From the NCBI RefSeq assembly GCF_002269505.1, contig NZ_NQKQ01000014.1:1-64000 (forward strand): a stretch of DNA of 64,000 nucleotides, written 5' to 3'. A program made the position numbers and the translations under genes. The notes below the pieces were generated by a model that worked only from the letters and a program-made list of their open reading frames with translations, was not told the DNA's origin and made no database searches. Below, piece after piece: positions 61,010 through 64,000 of the stretch. Position 1 is the stretch's first letter. Each line of letters begins with the position of its first letter. This DNA comes from Pseudomonas fragi. GTDB taxonomy: Bacteria > Pseudomonadota > Gammaproteobacteria > Pseudomonadales > Pseudomonadaceae.

Positions 61010-62221
61010 TTAAGCTCCCTGAAGTATCAATGCGCCCTGCTCACTCATCACCCCACCGGTGCCTGAGACATACACCGTGTCGCAGCGCTTGAGCTGACGC
61101 TCGCCCGCTTCGCCGGCAATTTGCGTCACCGCCTCGATCACCTGGCTCATGCCCCCCGCCGCACCGGCCTGGCCAAAGCTGAGCTGGCCGCCGTGGGTGT
61201 TCATCGGGAAATCGCCGCGCCAGGTCAGGTCGTGTTCACGCACAAAACTCATGCCTTCGCCCTTGGCGCAAAACCCGGCGTCTTCCAGGGTCAGCAAGGC
61301 GGTGATGGTGTAGCAGTCGTAAATCTGTGCCGCGTCGACATCGGCAGGCTTGAGCCCGGCCATTGCGAATGCTCGTTGCGAGGCAGGCCCGATAGGCGTG
61401 TGCAGCATGTCCTGGGCATAGGACGGAGACTTGAACGCCAGATGCTCGCCGAAACCGGTGATCCACGACGGCCGCTTGCGCGCCCGTGCTGCCACCTCTT
61501 TGGAGGCAATAATCATCGCGGCGCCGCCGGCTACCGGCATGACGATTTCCAGCACATGCAGCGGGTCAGCGACTTTTTTACTGGCCAGCACTTGCTCGAT
61601 GGTCAGCGGCTGACCGTAAAACATCGCTTCGGGGTTGTACTGCGCATTGGTGCGCTGATCGACCGCGATTTTTGCCAGTGCCCGCGGGTCATAACCATAT
61701 TGCGCGGCATAGCGCTGGGCGATCATCGCGTAGCCGGTGTTCTGGCCCATATGCCCGTACGGCAAGTCGAACTCGGCTTCGGGTGCACCGAATGCCGTGC
61801 TATGGCCGCCAAAGCGCATGGCGCGGGCCATCCAGCTGGCGTCTTCATCCGGGCCCATGGGCGCCATGCGCGCAGGCAGCACACACAACACCGCCTGGCA
61901 TAAACCCAGTTCGATGGCGGCAGCCGCGCGCCAGACCATACCTACCGAGGTGCAGCCACCAAGGTCGACTACTTCGGCAAAATTCAGGCGCAAGCCCAGG
62001 TACTCGGCGGCCATCGCCGGGACGAACACTGAGGCTTCATGAAAATGCGGGCCGTTGATCACCAGCCCGTCGAGATCCGATGCCTGCAAGCCGGCATCCT
62101 GTAAAGCCCGGGCCGCCAGGTCAGCCACTTGCTCCAGGTGGAACATGCGCGGGGCCGTGGCGTATTTCTCCGGTTTGTACTGAGCGCTGCCAACAATGGC
62201 GGCATGACCTTTAAGACCCAT
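61010..62221 (-). CDS. Thiolase-fold lipid-transfer protein (Ltp2-like aldolase/thiolase)
   Basis: This 403-aa protein begins MGLKGHAAIVGSAQYKPEKY and has the thiolase fold without strong classical CHH motifs. There is GGCTSVGMVW near 87 and NTHGGQLSFGQAGAAGG near 343, as in SCP-x/Ltp family members. Its tight coupling with a DUF35-MaoC partner suggests a retro-aldol role in removing a propionyl or similar side chain from CoA esters. A true thiolase is the alternative. It sits 135 bases from the outer-membrane protein gene, with a REP element between. Confidence 0.83.
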   Translation of the reverse strand: MGLKGHAAIVGSAQYKPEKYATAPRMFHLEQVADLAARALQDAGLQASDLDGLVINGPHFHEASVFVPAMAAEYLGLRLNFAEVVDLGGCTSVGMVWRAAAAIELGLCQAVLCVLPARMAPMGPDEDASWMARAMRFGGHSTAFGAPEAEFDLPYGHMGQNTGYAMIAQRYAAQYGYDPRALAKIAVDQRTNAQYNPEAMFYGQPLTIEQVLASKKVADPLHVLEIVMPVAGGAAMIIASKEVAARARKRPSWITGFGEHLAFKSPSYAQDMLHTPIGPASQRAFAMAGLKPADVDAAQIYDCYTITALLTLEDAGFCAKGEGMSFVREHDLTWRGDFPMNTHGGQLSFGQAGAAGGMSQVIEAVTQIAGEAGERQLKRCDTVYVSGTGGVMSEQGALILQGA

Positions 62222-62253
62222 GGTTTTCTCTCTTTAGTCAGTTCATCCAGCTT

Positions 62254-62346
62254 TGTAGTCGCTGCCCAAGGCTGCGATGAGGACCTGAGGGCCTTCAAGG
62301 AAACGGGTTGCTACGCAACCCTTCGCAGCCTGCGGCAGCGACTACA
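62254..62346. repeat. REP palindrome of the TGTAGTCGCTGC family
   Basis: TGTAGTCGCTGCCCAAGGCTGCGATGAG on the left, with CTTCGCAGCCTGCGGCAGCGACTACA on the right. It is the same family as 25832-25923. Confidence 0.88.
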
Positions 62347-62356
62347 GGGGCGTTTT

Positions 62357-64000
62357 TTAGAAGGTGTATTTCATCGAGAACGTGGCGTAATCACGGTCTG
62401 CCAGCGGGCGGTAGATCGGGTCCGGCGAGCCGAGGTAGCCGATGTACTTGAGCGACACTTCCAGGTTGCTCAGGTATTTGAAGGTGGTACCCGCGCTCAG
62501 GCGGCGGTCCCCTGCCACACCGGCAATGGTTCCTGACATCGGCGCCGCACCGCTGAACACGTTGGAAAAGGTGAACGGCACTTCCAGGTCCCAGCCCTGG
62601 AACACGCCCGGGTAACTGAACGAGGCACCCACGGTGTACGCGCTTGCCGAGCGGGTGCGCCAGGCGGTGGCGGTCTTGTAGGTGTATTGATCCGACGGTT
62701 GCACGGACGGCACCAGCGACGGCAACAGGCCCACGCCTTCAAGGTTTGGCGCGGCCGAGGTTTCGTCGGCGTGATCGGCACGCACGGTGACAAATTCACC
62801 GGTCAGGGTGGTCTGGCTGGCCCACGGGCGGTCCCCCAGGATGCGCATGGCCGACAACTGGAACTGCTGGCCCTTACCCTTGGCTGGCACCGGGCCAAGA
62901 CCGGTGTTGACCATCACCGGAGCTCCGTCGCGGTACGACCATTCCGCCCCGAGCTGGTACTCACCAATCTTGGTGGTGGCACTGATACCCGTCAGCTTGA
63001 TGTCTTCAAAATATTTGACCCGGTAGCCGTTGGCCTTGTAAGCCAGGCCACCGGGGCCTGCCGGTATCGGGTCCCAGCCGACCAGTGCAGTGGCCGGGTT
63101 TTTGTCGTGGTACACCACATGGAACAGCGACAGTTCAAGGTCGGTGATCGGCCGGTAGCGCACCTGCGCGCCCCACTGACCGCTGTCGCGCGGCTCATCG
63201 GTACCCAGGTAAGGCACCTTGTTGGCGCCCATGTACAAAAACTCGCGGCCCGGGCCAATCACGTCGGAAGTCGACAGGAAGCTGCCCACCGGCGGCAATT
63301 CAGTGCCCTTCCACTCGTACTGGACATAACCGCCCAGGGTGAATTGCGGGTTGATGCGGTAAGACGCCGAGAACTGCCCCACTGGCAACAACACTTCTTT
63401 GACTTCAACCCCCGGCTGCGCCGCCTTGACCGCATCGGACGGGTTCTGCACGCCGTTGACGCCAGGGTAGTAAAGGCTCTCGCCCCATGACTCGATATGC
63501 CGGCCCGCTTTTACGTCGAGCATGGTGTCGTTTTCAAAGCGCCAGCCGCCGAACACATAAGCGTCGAGCAGGCGCGTGCGGCCACCGCTGTAGTAGCGGG
63601 TGTCACTGGTGAACTCGTCGTTGTCACCGTACTTGTTGACGGTGGCCGGGGAGTCGTTGTCGTTTTTACGGTGGTACACGTCGTCGTAAAAGGTACTGGC
63701 ACGCACCACTGCGCCGTAGTTGTCCTTGCGCAGGATCATCTCGCCCAGCGCACCCACCCGGTTGGTGGTGAGGCTGTGCTGATCAAAGTTGCGGTTCGGG
63801 TCATCGGCGTTGATCCCCATCAACCGGTCGCTGGGTTTGCCCAGGCGCGTGCCAATGCCGTAGCTGGTGGTGACCGACCAGTCAATCGTGGTGCCGTCAT
63901 CGAACTCGATGGTGTCCCCTGCCCACAGCGGGCTGCAGACCAGCGCCACGGCAACGGCCAGGCCACTGGCCTGGAAGTTGTGCGGGCGCTGCCCTGAACA
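62357..64000 (-). CDS. DUF1302 outer-membrane protein, N-terminus cut by the right edge
   Basis: 548 codons are visible. In frame before residue 1 of the first internal GTG (63949) there are further residues (QASGLAVAVALVCSPLWAGD), clearly part of a signal peptide that starts beyond base 64000. The mature part is beta-rich and begins DTIEFDDGTTIDWSVTTSYG, ending in TFSMKYTF with the C-terminal Phe of outer-membrane barrels. DUF1302 proteins are found next to steroid and aromatic catabolic genes in Proteobacteria and are thought to help uptake of hydrophobic substrates. It is probably first in the catabolic unit to its left. Confidence 0.85.
   Translation of the reverse strand, partial: CSGQRPHNFQASGLAVAVALVCSPLWAGDTIEFDDGTTIDWSVTTSYGIGTRLGKPSDRLMGINADDPNRNFDQHSLTTNRVGALGEMILRKDNYGAVVRASTFYDDVYHRKNDNDSPATVNKYGDNDEFTSDTRYYSGGRTRLLDAYVFGGWRFENDTMLDVKAGRHIESWGESLYYPGVNGVQNPSDAVKAAQPGVEVKEVLLPVGQFSASYRINPQFTLGGYVQYEWKGTELPPVGSFLSTSDVIGPGREFLYMGANKVPYLGTDEPRDSGQWGAQVRYRPITDLELSLFHVVYHDKNPATALVGWDPIPAGPGGLAYKANGYRVKYFEDIKLTGISATTKIGEYQLGAEWSYRDGAPVMVNTGLGPVPAKGKGQQFQLSAMRILGDRPWASQTTLTGEFVTVRADHADETSAAPNLEGVGLLPSLVPSVQPSDQYTYKTATAWRTRSASAYTVGASFSYPGVFQGWDLEVPFTFSNVFSGAAPMSGTIAGVAGDRRLSAGTTFKYLSNLEVSLKYIGYLGSPDPIYRPLADRDYATFSMKYTF

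Overview
The window looks like a chromosomal segment of a Pseudomonas, most likely of the fluorescens/fragi type. This rests on the proteins (NfuA, Cti, cobalamin-dependent MetH, a CysI-type sulfite reductase followed by a DUF934 protein, SohB, CbtBA/CobE/CobM), the GC-rich codon use, and REP palindromes of the pseudomonad type such as GTGGGAGCGGGCTTGCTCGC. The gene order nfuA-cti-metH-cysI-DUF934-sohB-phosphatase-SCP2-phosphotransferase-SDR matches, as I recall it, a conserved core block of Pseudomonas. The species cannot be named from sequence alone.

Layout. (1) 1-11.9 kb: a large-adhesin/type I secretion locus. It holds the C-terminal end of an Ig-repeat adhesin, an OmpA-like protein, the lapE-lapC-lapB-type exporter operon on the opposite strand, two LuxR-type response regulators, and the wreck of a BvgS/EvgS-like hybrid sensor kinase. 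(2) 11.9-16.1 kb: a PLP enzyme, a stand-alone PBP2 and a TPR protein. (3) 16.2-23.2 kb: a chemosensory-like signalling operon (triple-receiver hybrid kinase, CheR, CheB, receiver-kinase, receiver) with a divergent single-domain receiver. (4) 23.3-25.7 kb: a cobalamin riboswitch followed by cbtB, cbtA, cobE and cobM. (5) 26.0-42.3 kb: core genes nfuA, cti, metH, a DUF2970 membrane protein, a 37-aa membrane peptide, cysI and DUF934. (6) Two giant paralogous proteins of 2143 and 1698 aa, at 33.0-39.4 and 42.3-47.4 kb, sit on either side of cysI. Each has a DUF6543 ('dermonecrotic toxin'-like) N-terminal region, leucine-rich repeats and a C-terminal NEL-type E3 ubiquitin ligase domain with a C-x-D motif. 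(7) 47.6-52.0 kb: sohB, a histidine phosphatase, an SCP2 protein, a phosphotransferase and an SDR interrupted by an amber codon 14 codons before its expected end. (8) 52.1-55.1 kb: an orphan TccC/RHS-type toxin. (9) 55.2 kb to the right edge: a catabolic gene set resembling steroid-ring degradation (IpdC-, EchA-, IpdB-, IpdA- and HsaC/TesB-like proteins, a DUF35-MaoC protein, an Ltp2-like thiolase and a DUF1302 outer-membrane protein).

How they fit together. LapB/C/E-like proteins would export the adhesin, with OmpA and the regulators as accessories. The riboswitch would adjust cobalt uptake and corrinoid synthesis to cobalamin level, which also matters for the B12-dependent MetH. The NEL proteins and the TccC-like protein look like weapons or effectors aimed at eukaryotic cells, although no T3SS and no TcA/TcB partner is visible here. 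The catabolic genes on the right form one minus-strand unit and probably a CoA-ester ring-cleavage pathway. No tRNA, rRNA, CRISPR array or IS element was recognised.
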